The notes: a model not told the origin generated them from the letters alone. 64,000 bases of DNA from Tepidamorphus gemmatus (GCF_004346195.1 NZ_SMAK01000009.1:62001-126000), one strand, 5' to 3'. Counted from the stretch's first letter, positions 44,101-52,860 are shown. A program made the numbers and translations.

Positions 44101-44215
44101 ATCCCGGACGCAGCGAAGCGGAACGCCGGGATCGGGTCGCTGCAGGCGGTTGGCGTCCCGTCGTCAACGCCCTGCCCGGCCGATCCCGAATGGCCGCTCT
44201 CCCGGCGTCCGGGAT
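44101..44215. repeat. Intergenic palindromic repeat (REP-like) between mmsA and acyl-CoA dehydrogenase
   Basis: ATCCCGGACG (44101-44110) and CGTCCGGGAT (44206-44215) are perfect inverted arms. Between them lie a further inverted copy, CGCCGGGAT (44124-44132), and the related CTCCCGGCG (44199-44207). The element fills much of the 212-base gap inside the operon. It resembles dispersed alphaproteobacterial intergenic repeats and could attenuate or stabilise the mRNA. Confidence 0.55.
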
Positions 44216-44239
44216 GACGAGGGAGTGGCAAGCGGCCCC

Positions 44240-45736
44240 CTACCGCATCGTCGGAATGACGAACTCCGCGCCATCCTTGATGCCCGACGGCCAGCGCGAC
44301 GTGACCGTCTTGGTCTTGGTGTAGAATCGGATCGAGTCCGGCCCGTGCTGGTTGAGATCGCCGAAGCCCGAGCGCTTCCAGCCGCCGAAGGTGTAGTAGG
44401 CGAGCGGCACCGGGATCGGCACGTTGATGCCGACCATGCCGACCTGCACCCTGGTGGCGAAGTCCCGGGCGGCGTCGCCGTCGCGGGTGAAGATCGCGAC
44501 GCCATTGCCGTATTCGTGCTTCGTGGGCAATGCCAGCGCCTCGTCATAGTCCCTGGCGCGGACGACCGACAGCACAGGTCCGAAGATCTCCTCCTTGTAG
44601 ATTGTCATCTCCGGCGTCACCCGGTCGAACAGGCAGCCGCCCATGAAGAAACCGTTCTCGTAGCCCTGCATGGTGAAGCCGCGACCATCGACGACGAGTT
44701 CGGCGCCTTCCTTGACCCCTTGATCGACATAGCCGCGGACGCGCTCCAGCGCTGCCCTGGTCACCAGTGGACCATAGTCGGCGTCGGGATCGGTCGACAG
44801 GCCGACCTTCAGCTTCTCGACGCGCGGGATCAGCTTGCCCATCAGCGCGTCGGCGGTCTTCTCGCCGACCGGCACCGCCACCGAGATCGCCATGCAGCGC
44901 TCCCCGGCCGAGCCGTAGCCGGCGCCGATAAGGGCATCGACGGCCTGGTCCATGTCGGCATCCGGCATGATGATCATGTGGTTCTTGGCGCCGCCGAAGC
45001 ACTGCACGCGCTTGCCGTGCGCACAACCGGTTGCATAGACATATTCGGCGATCTGCGAGGAGCCGACGAAGCCGATCGCCATGATCCGCGGATCGGTGAG
45101 GATGGTGTCGACGGCTTCCTTGTCGCCGTTGACGACATTGAACACGCCGTCCGGCAGCCCTGCCTGCTTGAACAGCTCGGCGATGCGGATCGGCACGGAG
45201 GGATCGCGCTCCGACGGCTTCAGGATGAAGGCATTGCCGCAGGCGATCGCCGGCGCGGCCTTCCACAGCGGGATCATCGCCGGGAAGTTGAACGGCGTGA
45301 TGCCGGCCACCACGCCGAGCGGCTGGCGCATCGAGTACATGTCGATGCCGGGACCGGCACCCTCGGTGAATTCACCCTTCAGAAGATGCGGGATGCCGCA
45401 GGCGAATTCGACAACCTCAAGACCGCGCTGGATGTCGCCCTTCGCATCCGGAATGGTCTTGCCATGCTCGGAGGACAGCAGCTTGGCGAGGCTGTCCATC
45501 TCGGCCTGCGCGAGCTGCAGGAACTTCATCAGCACGCGGGCGCGCTTCTGCGGGTTTTCTGCCGCCCAGGCCGGCTGGGCGGCGGCGGCGTTGGCGATCG
45601 CCGCCTCGACCTCGCCCTTCGACGCCAGCGCGACCTTCGCCTGCACCTCGCCGGTATTGGGATCGAAGACGTCGGCGGTCCGTCCGGAACTGCCGGGGAC
45701 CACCCGTCCCCCGATGAAATGACCGATCGATCTCAT
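44240..45736 (-). CDS. mmsA: Methylmalonate-semialdehyde dehydrogenase (CoA-acylating)
   Basis: A 498-residue aldehyde dehydrogenase that makes propionyl-CoA from methylmalonate semialdehyde in valine catabolism, and can also act on malonate semialdehyde. Features are GGRVVPGSSGRTADVFDPNTGEV, GITPFNFPAMIPLWKAAPAIACGN, GGAKNHMIIMPDADMD and catalytic Cys in GSAGERCMAISVAVPVG. ATG 45736 has GGAGGAC about 8 bases upstream. It is first in the valine run and divergent from a LysR gene with a candidate operator between them. Confidence 0.95.
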   Translation of the reverse strand: MRSIGHFIGGRVVPGSSGRTADVFDPNTGEVQAKVALASKGEVEAAIANAAAAQPAWAAENPQKRARVLMKFLQLAQAEMDSLAKLLSSEHGKTIPDAKGDIQRGLEVVEFACGIPHLLKGEFTEGAGPGIDMYSMRQPLGVVAGITPFNFPAMIPLWKAAPAIACGNAFILKPSERDPSVPIRIAELFKQAGLPDGVFNVVNGDKEAVDTILTDPRIMAIGFVGSSQIAEYVYATGCAHGKRVQCFGGAKNHMIIMPDADMDQAVDALIGAGYGSAGERCMAISVAVPVGEKTADALMGKLIPRVEKLKVGLSTDPDADYGPLVTRAALERVRGYVDQGVKEGAELVVDGRGFTMQGYENGFFMGGCLFDRVTPEMTIYKEEIFGPVLSVVRARDYDEALALPTKHEYGNGVAIFTRDGDAARDFATRVQVGMVGINVPIPVPLAYYTFGGWKRSGFGDLNQHGPDSIRFYTKTKTVTSRWPSGIKDGAEFVIPTMR

Positions 45737-45781
45737 GCTCAAGTCCTCCCGGAGGATTGTTGCCCGCACGATATACGGTTG

Positions 45782-45826
45782 TTTCCGCACGGCCAGTCGC
45801 TTGTGTGCCAGGCGGTTGTGCGGAAA
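45782..45826. promoter_or_regulatory. Inverted repeat TTTCCGCAC-N27-GTGCGGAAA between mmsA and lysR
   Basis: Perfect 9-bp arms at 45782-45790 and 45818-45826 sit in the 95-base divergent gap. LysR regulators typically bind such a region to control the divergent target and themselves. The right arm ends six bases before the lysR ATG at 45832. Confidence 0.55.
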
Positions 45827-45831
45827 TATGC

Positions 45832-46737
45832 ATGCCCATGCCGCTCGACTGGAACGACCTGCGCTATTTCCTCGCCGTCGCCCGGACCGGACGGCTGACC
45901 CAAGCGTCACGCAGCCTCGGCACGGACCATGCAACCGTCAGCCGGCGTGTCAAGGCCATCGAGCGGGCTCTCGACGCGCGCCTGTTCGAACGGTCGCCAC
46001 GCGGCTATGCGCTTACCGAGGCCGGCGAGCGGCTCCTGGTCCACGCCGAGCGCATGGAGAGCGCCGCTGCGCAGGCCCAGAACGAGATTGCCGGCGAGAA
46101 CATGGCGCTCGGCGGCGCGGTCAGGATCGGCGCGCCCGACGGCTTCGGAAGCTGGTTCCTCGCAGCGCGGATCGATGCACTCTGCCGCCGCTATCCCGAC
46201 CTCGAACTGCAGATCGTCGCCATGCCGCGCGTCTTCAGCCTGTCGAAGCGCGAGGCCGACATCGCCATCAGCCTCGCCCGACCGACCGAGGGGCGGCTGG
46301 TCAGCCGCAAGCTCACCGACTACCGGCTCGGCCTCTACGCGGCCCCCGACTATCTGCGGCGCTCAGGCCCGATCGACAGCCCCGGCGATCTCGCCCGCCA
46401 CGCAATGATCGGGTACATCCCCGACCTCATCTTCACACCTGAGCTCGACTACCTGCCGCAGATCCTGCCGCAGCTGCGGCCACGACTGGCCAGTTCCAAC
46501 CTCGTCGCCCAGTTCAATGCCTGCCGGGCCGGCGCCGGCCTGTGCATCCTGCCGGAGTTCATGGCCGCCGGCAATGATGGCCTTGTGCGCGTCCTGCCCG
46601 ATGCTATCGCGCTCACGCGCAGCTTCTGGCTGATCCTGCACGCCGACCTGCGCGACACCGCCCGGGTCCGCGCCGTTGCCTCCTTCATCGTCGAGGAGGT
46701 CGAGGCCAACCGCGAGCTGTTCCTGCCGGAGGGGTGA
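45832..46737 (+). CDS. LysR-family transcriptional regulator
   Basis: About 301 residues. The N-terminal winged HTH is LDWNDLRYFLAVARTGRLTQASRSLGTDHATVSRRVKAIERALDARLFERSPRGYALTEAG (cut here by family landmarks), followed by a LysR effector domain starting AVRIGAPDGFGSWFLAARI and ending FWLILHADLRDTARVRAVASFI. This subtype usually controls a divergent gene. Its position opposite mmsA suggests control of the valine operon, in place of the AraC-type MmsR known from pseudomonads. ATG 45832 and ATG 45838 are both possible starts. Confidence 0.9.
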   Translation: MPMPLDWNDLRYFLAVARTGRLTQASRSLGTDHATVSRRVKAIERALDARLFERSPRGYALTEAGERLLVHAERMESAAAQAQNEIAGENMALGGAVRIGAPDGFGSWFLAARIDALCRRYPDLELQIVAMPRVFSLSKREADIAISLARPTEGRLVSRKLTDYRLGLYAAPDYLRRSGPIDSPGDLARHAMIGYIPDLIFTPELDYLPQILPQLRPRLASSNLVAQFNACRAGAGLCILPEFMAAGNDGLVRVLPDAIALTRSFWLILHADLRDTARVRAVASFIVEEVEANRELFLPEG

Positions 46738-46753
46738 GACGAATTGACAGATC

Positions 46754-47530
46754 CTAGGCGAACCGCGCCTCGACCACCCCGAACGGCGTGAATTCGGCGC
46801 GCACGACATCGCCGCGCGCAATCGCATACTGCCTGGTGAACGATCCGGACATGATCCGCGCACCGGCCTCGATGTGGCGGCCGAAGGATGCGAGCCGGTT
46901 GGCGAGCCACTGCACGGACAACAAGGCGCCGGCGTCCATGACCGCCGCACCGGAGGCGCGCTCGGCGAGGCGATCGTTGACGTAGACGGCGACTTCGGCC
47001 CGCGCCAGATCGCCGTTGTCGTCATCGAGCCGCACCGGCTTGCCCACCACGAACGCCTTCTGCTGGGCATTGTCAGCCATCGCCATCGGCAGATCCGCCG
47101 CGAAGGCGCCACGCTTCTCGATGATCTCCAGCGCCGGCGCGGCATGGGTCACGGCGGCGCGCACCTCGTCGAGGCCGACGTCCGGCCCGCGCAGCGCCGT
47201 GCCCACCGTCAGGCACAGCTCGTTCTCGAAGCCCGGCGCGATCAGATCGTCGAAGGCGAAGATGTGGCCGCTCGCGACCTCGCCACTCTCCAGCAGATAG
47301 CCGAAACAGGGTTCGAACACGCCCTGCTGGGCACGCATCGCCGCTGCCGTCAGTCCGACCTTCCAGCCTGCCTGCCGCTCGCCGGCCGCGACTTGACGGT
47401 CGAGCATCGCCAACTGCACCGCATAGGCCTCCTCCATCGACAGCCGACCCCGCCACAGGGGCGGACAGTGCCGGCCGGCTTGGTGTTCGGCCCAGAAATC
47501 CCGTACCGCCGCTTCGATGTCCATTGCCAT
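46754..47530 (-). CDS. 2-keto-4-pentenoate hydratase-like enzyme (FAH/hydratase family)
   Basis: About 258 residues. Family landmarks are VQLAMLDRQVAAGERQAGWKVG, FEPCFGYLLESG, APGFENELCLTVGTAL with the metal-binding ENE, APALEIIEKRG and the C-terminal SFTRQYAIARGDVVRAEFTPFGVVEARF. Such enzymes hydrate 2-hydroxypentadienoate or decarboxylate oxalocrotonate-type acids. Three in-frame ATGs (47536, 47530, 47524) follow GGGGAGGG; spacing favours 47530. It is the last gene of the hyu-TRAP operon, 100 bases after the dehydrogenase. The substrate is unknown. Confidence 0.82.
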   Translation of the reverse strand: MAMDIEAAVRDFWAEHQAGRHCPPLWRGRLSMEEAYAVQLAMLDRQVAAGERQAGWKVGLTAAAMRAQQGVFEPCFGYLLESGEVASGHIFAFDDLIAPGFENELCLTVGTALRGPDVGLDEVRAAVTHAAPALEIIEKRGAFAADLPMAMADNAQQKAFVVGKPVRLDDDNGDLARAEVAVYVNDRLAERASGAAVMDAGALLSVQWLANRLASFGRHIEAGARIMSGSFTRQYAIARGDVVRAEFTPFGVVEARFA

Positions 47531-47630
47531 TGCCATTCCCTCCCCGCCCATCTGCCGCCAGCCTATCCGAACTGCAGCCTCGCGCCGAGCGCGACGATCC
47601 CGCCGCGGATTGCTGCCCTGCAAAGCAGCA

Positions 47631-48608
47631 TCACGACAGGGTCAAGACGATCTTGCCGAAATTCTCGTTGGCCTCGAGCATCCGGTGCGCCTCCTGCGCT
47701 GCGGCGAACGGCAGCACCGCATGGATCACCGGTCTCAACGTTCCCGCTGCGAGGAGCGGCAGCCAGCGGCGCCGGAAACGCTCGACGATCGCCGCCTTGG
47801 CGGCAATGCCCTGCGGACGAAGCGCGAATCCGGAAATCGTCAGGCGCTTGGTGATGACTGGCACGGTGTTTACCGGAGACGGCGCTGCCGCGAGCAGTCC
47901 CACCATCACGATGCGTCCTTCGGTCCTCAGGATGTCGAGATGGCGCTGAAGACAGGTCGAGCCGATGAAATCCTCGATCACGTCGATGCCGTCGGGAAAG
48001 CAGCGCAGCACCTCCGCGGCGAAATCTGTCGTCTTGTAGTCGATCACATGGCTTGCCCCGAGCTTCAGCGCCCCGGCGATCTTGGCCTGCGAGCCCGCCG
48101 TACCGATGACCGTCGCCCCGGCATGGACCGCCATCTGGATGGCCGACGTGCCGACAGCGCTGCCCGCCGCATGCACCAGCAGCCGCTCTCCGGCCGCCAG
48201 CCGGCCGAGCTCGAAGATCGTCTCGTGCGCCGTGCAGACTGTCTCGATGACGGCGGCCGCCGTGGCGTCGTCCCAGTGCGCCGGCGTGCGGACGACGTGC
48301 CGATGGTCGACCGCCACGTACTCTGCATAGGCGCCGTCACCGACGAGCCCGAACACCCGGTCTCCCGCCGTGAAGCCCTCGACATGCGCGCCGGTCGCCA
48401 CGACCTCGCCCGCAAATTCGACGCCCAGCACCGGCCCCGCGCCGGGCGGCGGTGGATAGGTGCCGGCGCGTTGCATTGCATCGACGCGATTGACGCCGAC
48501 TGCCGTCACCCGAACGAGCAGCTCGTCCGCCCCGTGCCGCGGTCGCCGCATCCTCCTCACCGTGATGACCTCGGGACCGCCGAACGGCGGTGCGGTGATC
48601 GCCGTCAT
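47631..48608 (-). CDS. Zinc-independent alcohol dehydrogenase/quinone oxidoreductase (MDR superfamily)
   Basis: A 325-residue medium-chain dehydrogenase. It starts TAITAPPFGGPEVITVRR and contains VGVNRVDAMQRAGTYPPPPGAGPVLGVEFAGEVV and the NADPH site LLVHAAGSAVGTSAIQMAVHAGATVIGTAGS. The zinc-ligand cysteines of classical alcohol dehydrogenases are absent, so it belongs with QOR/crotonyl-CoA-reductase-like enzymes that reduce C=C bonds of enones or quinones. In this operon it may reduce an unsaturated intermediate. ATG 48608 fits the family start. Confidence 0.85.
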   Translation of the reverse strand: MTAITAPPFGGPEVITVRRMRRPRHGADELLVRVTAVGVNRVDAMQRAGTYPPPPGAGPVLGVEFAGEVVATGAHVEGFTAGDRVFGLVGDGAYAEYVAVDHRHVVRTPAHWDDATAAAVIETVCTAHETIFELGRLAAGERLLVHAAGSAVGTSAIQMAVHAGATVIGTAGSQAKIAGALKLGASHVIDYKTTDFAAEVLRCFPDGIDVIEDFIGSTCLQRHLDILRTEGRIVMVGLLAAAPSPVNTVPVITKRLTISGFALRPQGIAAKAAIVERFRRRWLPLLAAGTLRPVIHAVLPFAAAQEAHRMLEANENFGKIVLTLS

Positions 48609-48649
48609 CGTCGCGCCGGTTGCGGCGCCGCGCCCGCGCAACTGCGTCC

Positions 48650-49477
48650 TCATCGAGGCGTCGGCCCCTCGTTCGCCGACATGATGTCTGCGACGATCCC
48701 ACGCAGGCCGTTGACGATATCCGCCGGCGGTCTGGCGAACTCGCCGACGCGCGAAACGGTCAGACCGGAGGTCCTGCGCAGGCGGACCATCGCTTCGGCG
48801 AGCGTCAGCAGCGCGCCGTAGGAATCGAGCACTGGTGCCCCGGCGATCGTGGTCACGCGGTTGCGGACCAGCGCGACGTTCAACACCCCCTCGGCCGGGA
48901 TGATGATGTCGGCGCCTGCCGCGATCAGGTTCCCGGCCTGGGCGGAGAACCGGTCAACGAACGCCGCCGAGCCGGCAAAAGCCTGGTCGAGCTCGAATTC
49001 GTCGAGCGGCGGATCGAGCGGGGCGACCACGGCGACGCGCCCGGCGAAGCCGTAGCGGGCGATCAGATGGCGCAGATGGGCAGCCATCGCCGCATCCAGC
49101 GTCAGCAAGCCGAAGGATCTCGCCACGGTCGAGGCAATCAGCAGCGCCGTCTCGCACGAGCTGAGCACCGGGATGTCGACCAGGCTGCGGGCTTCCTCCA
49201 GTCCCGGATCGAGGAAACAGCTGATCGCCACAGCGTCGTACCCCAGCCGCTCGGCCGTCATCACGTTCTCGACGACCTGCAGGTCGGCGAGCCTGCGCGC
49301 ATAGGGGTAGCCGGCGATGGCGACCGGCGGTACCCCGTCGGGGTAGGTGCCGGGCCTGAGCCCGTGCAGCTCGACCTCGGTCTGCGGGCCGCAAACCGCC
49401 CGCGCGTGCCGGGCGAGCATCGCCGCATAGCCGGGCAGCCGGTTGAGGTCGGTGTAGCTCTGGTGCCAGATGCGCAT
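48650..49477 (-). CDS. Aspartate/glutamate/hydantoin racemase-family protein lacking the second catalytic Cys
   Basis: A 275-residue protein of the Asp/Glu/hydantoin racemase superfamily: MRIWHQSYTDLNRLPGYAAML, then VAISCFLDPGLEEARSLVDIPVLSSCETALL (first catalytic Cys in ISCFLDPG). At the position where racemases have a second Cys (usually in a GC motif), the sequence reads IIIPAEGVLNVAL, so a two-base racemisation is unlikely. Decarboxylase or isomerase relatives with one Cys are known. In the hyuAB operon it could handle a hydantoin or an amino-acid-derived acid. The activity is uncertain. Confidence 0.78.
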   Translation of the reverse strand: MRIWHQSYTDLNRLPGYAAMLARHARAVCGPQTEVELHGLRPGTYPDGVPPVAIAGYPYARRLADLQVVENVMTAERLGYDAVAISCFLDPGLEEARSLVDIPVLSSCETALLIASTVARSFGLLTLDAAMAAHLRHLIARYGFAGRVAVVAPLDPPLDEFELDQAFAGSAAFVDRFSAQAGNLIAAGADIIIPAEGVLNVALVRNRVTTIAGAPVLDSYGALLTLAEAMVRLRRTSGLTVSRVGEFARPPADIVNGLRGIVADIMSANEGPTPR

Positions 49478-49529
49478 TGCCGGCCTCCTGGTTGGCCTGC
49501 GGCGGCCGCGCGCCGCGATCGTGTGGCGT

Positions 49530-50333
49530 TCAGCGGCCCCTGTAGACCGGCGTCCGCTTCTCGTTGAAGGCGTTGATGCCCTCGCGACGATCCTCGGTGT
49601 GGACCAGCTGGTTGTAGGCGTCGATCTCGAAGAACATGCCGGTCCTGAGGTCCATGTTCGCGCCGAGCAGCATCGACCGCTTCGCTTGCCTGACCGACAG
49701 CGGCGCATTGCGGGCGATCGCCTCGGCAGTGTCGAGCGCCTCGCGGATCAACGCGTCAGGTTCGCACAGCCGGTTGACGAGCCCCCAGTCGAAGGCGTCC
49801 TGGGCGCTGAACGGCCGGCCGGTGAGGATGACCTCGGCGGCGCGGCCATACCCGATCCGCCGCTGCAGCGTCTGCGTGCCGCCGCCGCCCGGCATGATGC
49901 CGATGGTCACCTCCGTCAGCGCGAACCGTGCCGTCGGGACCGCATAGGCGAAATCGCACAGCAGCACGAACTCGCAGCCGCCCGCAAAGGCGGCGCCGTT
50001 GACGGCGGCAATGACCGGCAGCGGGCAGTCCAGGATCGACAGCATCATCCGCTCGAACAGCCGATGCTGGCGGTGCCAGGCCTCGTCCGACATGCCGCGC
50101 CGCTCCTTGAGGTCGACGCCGGCGCAGAAGGCGCGGTCGCCCGCACCGGTCATGACCACGCAGCGCCACGGCCCGGGGTCGGCGACGAGCCCCGAAAATA
50201 CCGCCAGCACGTCGCGGCCCATCTGGGTGCTGATGGCGTTGCGAACCTCCGGTCGGTTGAGCCTGACGAGCAGGATGCCCGGTCGCGGCTCCTCCAGCTC
50301 CAGGGTCTCATAGGTGGCGCGTGCGCTGGTCAT
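49530..50333 (-). CDS. Enoyl-CoA hydratase/isomerase-family protein (first paralogue)
   Basis: A 267-residue crotonase: GILLVRLNRPEVRNAISTQM, oxyanion segments AFCAGVDLKERRGMSDE and AVNGAAFAGGCEFVLLCDFAYA, then TEVTIGIMPGGGGTQTLQRRIG with the catalytic Glu. It shares KERRGMSDE and the C-terminal NAFNEKR-x-P-x-x-RGR with the crotonase at 61320, so the two are close paralogues. The family includes methylglutaconyl-CoA and carnitinyl-CoA hydratases. Its ATG overlaps the LacI-regulator stop (ATGA, 50330-50333). Confidence 0.9.
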   Translation of the reverse strand: MTSARATYETLELEEPRPGILLVRLNRPEVRNAISTQMGRDVLAVFSGLVADPGPWRCVVMTGAGDRAFCAGVDLKERRGMSDEAWHRQHRLFERMMLSILDCPLPVIAAVNGAAFAGGCEFVLLCDFAYAVPTARFALTEVTIGIMPGGGGTQTLQRRIGYGRAAEVILTGRPFSAQDAFDWGLVNRLCEPDALIREALDTAEAIARNAPLSVRQAKRSMLLGANMDLRTGMFFEIDAYNQLVHTEDRREGINAFNEKRTPVYRGR

Positions 50334-51385
50334 GCCTCTCCCGTCCTCGATCTGGTGCGGTTCGCCCGCGGCGGTGCAATTGAGCCGCGCTGGATGAACT
50401 CGGCCGGCAGCAGAACGTGCTGCGGCGGGTCGCTGGTGCGCCGGACCATGCGGTTGATCAGCAGTTCGGCGGCGGTGCGGCCGATCTCGGCCTGGTCCCA
50501 GCGTTCGACGCTGATCGCCGGCGCATAGAGTTCGGCGAGCTCGGAATCGCCGGCAGCCACCACCGAGATGTCGTCCGGGACCTTCAGGCCGCGCACCCGG
50601 ATCGCCTTCAGCACGCCCGCGAGCATGTCGATGCCGCCGGCGATGATCGCGGTCGGCGGATCGTCGCCAGCCAGCAGCGAAGAGGTCTGTCGCAGACTCT
50701 CGGTGGCAAAGAAGCTCTGCGCGCGCACGAGCCTTTCCTCCGGCTTCAGGCCACGCGCGGCAAATGCATCGAGATAGCCCTTGAGGCGTGCGCGGGCCGG
50801 GTAGAGGACCGGCTCGCCGGTCAGCAGGACGATGCGCCTGTGGCCGAGATCGAGCAGCCGCGAGGTCGCCTCGAAGGTCGCCCCGGCATGGTCGGCCATC
50901 ACGCAGTCGGCCCATTTCGGCTCATCGCGATCGACGAGCACGATCGGAGTGTCGAGTGACCGCAGGAACGTGTCGAACGTGTCGTCGATCGGGGTGTAGG
51001 GGCCGAGCATGATGCCGTCGGTCTGTTGACGGCTCAGCCGGTCGAGCAGTTCGCGCTCTCGGTCGATGCGTCCTTCCGAATTCGAGATCAGGAACGAGAA
51101 GCCGGCCTTGTCGAGCACGTCGTGGGCGGCGCGCACGAAGGCGGCGAGCGAGGGGATGTTGATCTCCCGGATGATGCAGCCGACCATGTGCGTGGAGCGG
51201 CGACGCATGCTCTGCGCCACGGCATTCGGCCGGTAGCCGAGTTCCTCGATCGCCTGCTGCACGCGCGCCCGGATTTCGGGACGGACCGACTGCTTGCCGT
51301 TGAGCACGCGCGAGGCGGTGCCGATCGACACGCCGGCCGCCCGTGCCACTTCGCGGATGGTTATGTTCCCTTCCCGCTTGACCAT
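50330..51385 (-). CDS. LacI-family transcriptional regulator
   Basis: A 351-residue repressor. The N-terminal HTH and hinge (ITIREVARAAGVSIGTASRVLNG...ARVQQAIEELGYRPNAVAQSMR) is typical, followed by a periplasmic-binding-protein-like effector domain (HMVGCIIREINIPSLAAFVRAAHDV). It sits within the hyu-TRAP operon, 33 bases after dctM. Two LacI-type palindromes (58420-58433 and 60111-60124) lie in front of hyuA and of the ligase/CoA-transferase pair and are its likely operators. The effector is unknown; a substrate or CoA ester of the pathway is likely. Confidence 0.92.
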   Translation of the reverse strand: MVKREGNITIREVARAAGVSIGTASRVLNGKQSVRPEIRARVQQAIEELGYRPNAVAQSMRRRSTHMVGCIIREINIPSLAAFVRAAHDVLDKAGFSFLISNSEGRIDRERELLDRLSRQQTDGIMLGPYTPIDDTFDTFLRSLDTPIVLVDRDEPKWADCVMADHAGATFEATSRLLDLGHRRIVLLTGEPVLYPARARLKGYLDAFAARGLKPEERLVRAQSFFATESLRQTSSLLAGDDPPTAIIAGGIDMLAGVLKAIRVRGLKVPDDISVVAAGDSELAELYAPAISVERWDQAEIGRTAAELLINRMVRRTSDPPQHVLLPAEFIQRGSIAPPRANRTRSRTGEA

Positions 51386-51418
51386 CGCGGCCCCGGCCAG
51401 CCTCGCTGCCCCGGCGTC

Positions 51419-52762
51419 CTAGCTGTACATCAGGTTCGGCAGCCACAGGATCAGCCCGGGCAGTGCGATCATGATCGCAATCGTGACGATGTCCATCAGC
51501 AGGAATGGACCGATGCCGCGGAACACATCCTCGAGCTTGACGCTGTCGCCGACCGCCGCCTTCAGCACGAACACGTTGAGGCCCACTGGAGGGGTGATCA
51601 TGCCGACCTCGAGCAGCTTGACCAGAAGGATGCCGAACCAGATCAGGTTGTAGCCGAGAGCATCGACGATCGGCACCACCACCGGCAGCGTCAGCAGCAG
51701 GATTCCGATCGGGTCCATGAACATCCCCAGAAGGACATAGAGCGCGCAGATGCCGAGCAGCACCCAGATCCGCCTGCCCTCGATGTCGCCCGCCCAGGCG
51801 GCGAGCTGCGCGCTCACTCCGGTGAAGGCGACGAACGAGACGAGCACCTTGGAGGCAATCGCTATCGCGAAGATCATCGCGGTCTGGGTCACCGTCTCGC
51901 GCACCGCGCCCCAGATCCCCGCCCGGTCGAGCCGGCGCCGCATCAGCCCGAGCACCAGTACCGCGAAGGCGCCGACGGCAGCCGCCTCGGTCGGCGTTGC
52001 GACGCCGGTGTAGATGACCGCGATGATGACCGAGAAGATCAGCAGGATCTGCCATGTCCCGCCGAGCGCGCGAACCTTCTCGCCCCAGCCGAACGACGAC
52101 TCGATGCGTGGCGCAAGCTCCGGGAACATCCGTACGCGCACGACGATGATCACGGCATAGCTCAAGCCGGTCAGGATTCCGGGAACGATGCCCCCGATCA
52201 GAAGCTGGCCGATCGATTGCTCGGCGAAGATGCCGAAGATGACCATCAGGATCGAAGGCGGGATCAGCGCGCCGAGCGTACCGCCGGCAGCCACCGCGCC
52301 GGATGCCAGGCGCTTGTCGTAGCCGGCGCGCAGCATCTCCGGCACGGCAATCCGCCCCATTGCCGCGGCGGTCGCGAGCGACGAGCCCGAGATCGCCGCA
52401 AACAGCCCGCAGGCCGCCACGCTGGCGAGCGCAAGCCCGCCCGGCAGCGCGCTGAGCCAGACCCGGGCGGTGGCGTAGGCGTCCCGCGTCGCCCCCGAGC
52501 GGAAGGCGAAGTTCCCCATCAACAGGAACATCGGGATCGCCATCAGCGTGAACGACGCGACGAAGGAATACGGGTCGCGAGACAGCATCGACATGGTGCT
52601 GCGCCAGCCCATGTCGAGGTTGAACCCGCCGAAACGAGAAGCCCCGAGCACGAACAGCCCGATGATGCCGACGGCGAGCAGGCCGAAGGCGATCGGCACC
52701 CGCATCGCGAGCAGCACGAGCACCGCCACGCCGGCGATCAGGGCGAGAAGGGAACCGTCCAA
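51419..52762 (-). CDS. dctM: TRAP transporter large permease subunit (DctM family)
   Basis: A 447-residue inner-membrane protein with about 12 helices. DctM landmarks are LLALIAGVAVLVLLAMRVPIAFGL, FVASFTLMAIPMFLLMGNFAF, ACGLFAAISGSSLATAAAMG, GALIPPSILMVIFGI, GVATPTEAAAVGAF and LEVGMITPPVGLNVFVLK. It forms the sodium-driven translocation pathway together with DctQ. It lies 98 bases after dctP, with a stem-loop in that gap. The imported substrate is presumably the carboxylate or cyclic amide consumed by the operon. Confidence 0.95.
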   Translation of the reverse strand: MDGSLLALIAGVAVLVLLAMRVPIAFGLLAVGIIGLFVLGASRFGGFNLDMGWRSTMSMLSRDPYSFVASFTLMAIPMFLLMGNFAFRSGATRDAYATARVWLSALPGGLALASVAACGLFAAISGSSLATAAAMGRIAVPEMLRAGYDKRLASGAVAAGGTLGALIPPSILMVIFGIFAEQSIGQLLIGGIVPGILTGLSYAVIIVVRVRMFPELAPRIESSFGWGEKVRALGGTWQILLIFSVIIAVIYTGVATPTEAAAVGAFAVLVLGLMRRRLDRAGIWGAVRETVTQTAMIFAIAIASKVLVSFVAFTGVSAQLAAWAGDIEGRRIWVLLGICALYVLLGMFMDPIGILLLTLPVVVPIVDALGYNLIWFGILLVKLLEVGMITPPVGLNVFVLKAAVGDSVKLEDVFRGIGPFLLMDIVTIAIMIALPGLILWLPNLMYS

Positions 52763-52817
52763 GGGCGCGCTCCAGCGCGAAGTCGTGTCAGCGGATCAAA
52801 TGAACACCGAACGGCGT

Positions 52818-52844
52818 GCGGGACGGCAGCACCTGCCGTCCCGC
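52818..52844 (-). promoter_or_regulatory. Intercistronic 12-bp stem-loop between dctP and dctM
   Basis: GCGGGACGGCAG (52818-52829), loop CAC and CTGCCGTCCCGC (52833-52844) form a perfect 12-bp stem, 16 bases after the dctP stop. Such hairpins often follow binding-protein genes and lower expression of the downstream membrane subunit or protect the upstream mRNA. It could be a partial terminator. Confidence 0.6.
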
Positions 52845-52860
52845 GCCTGGCTACCCGGCA

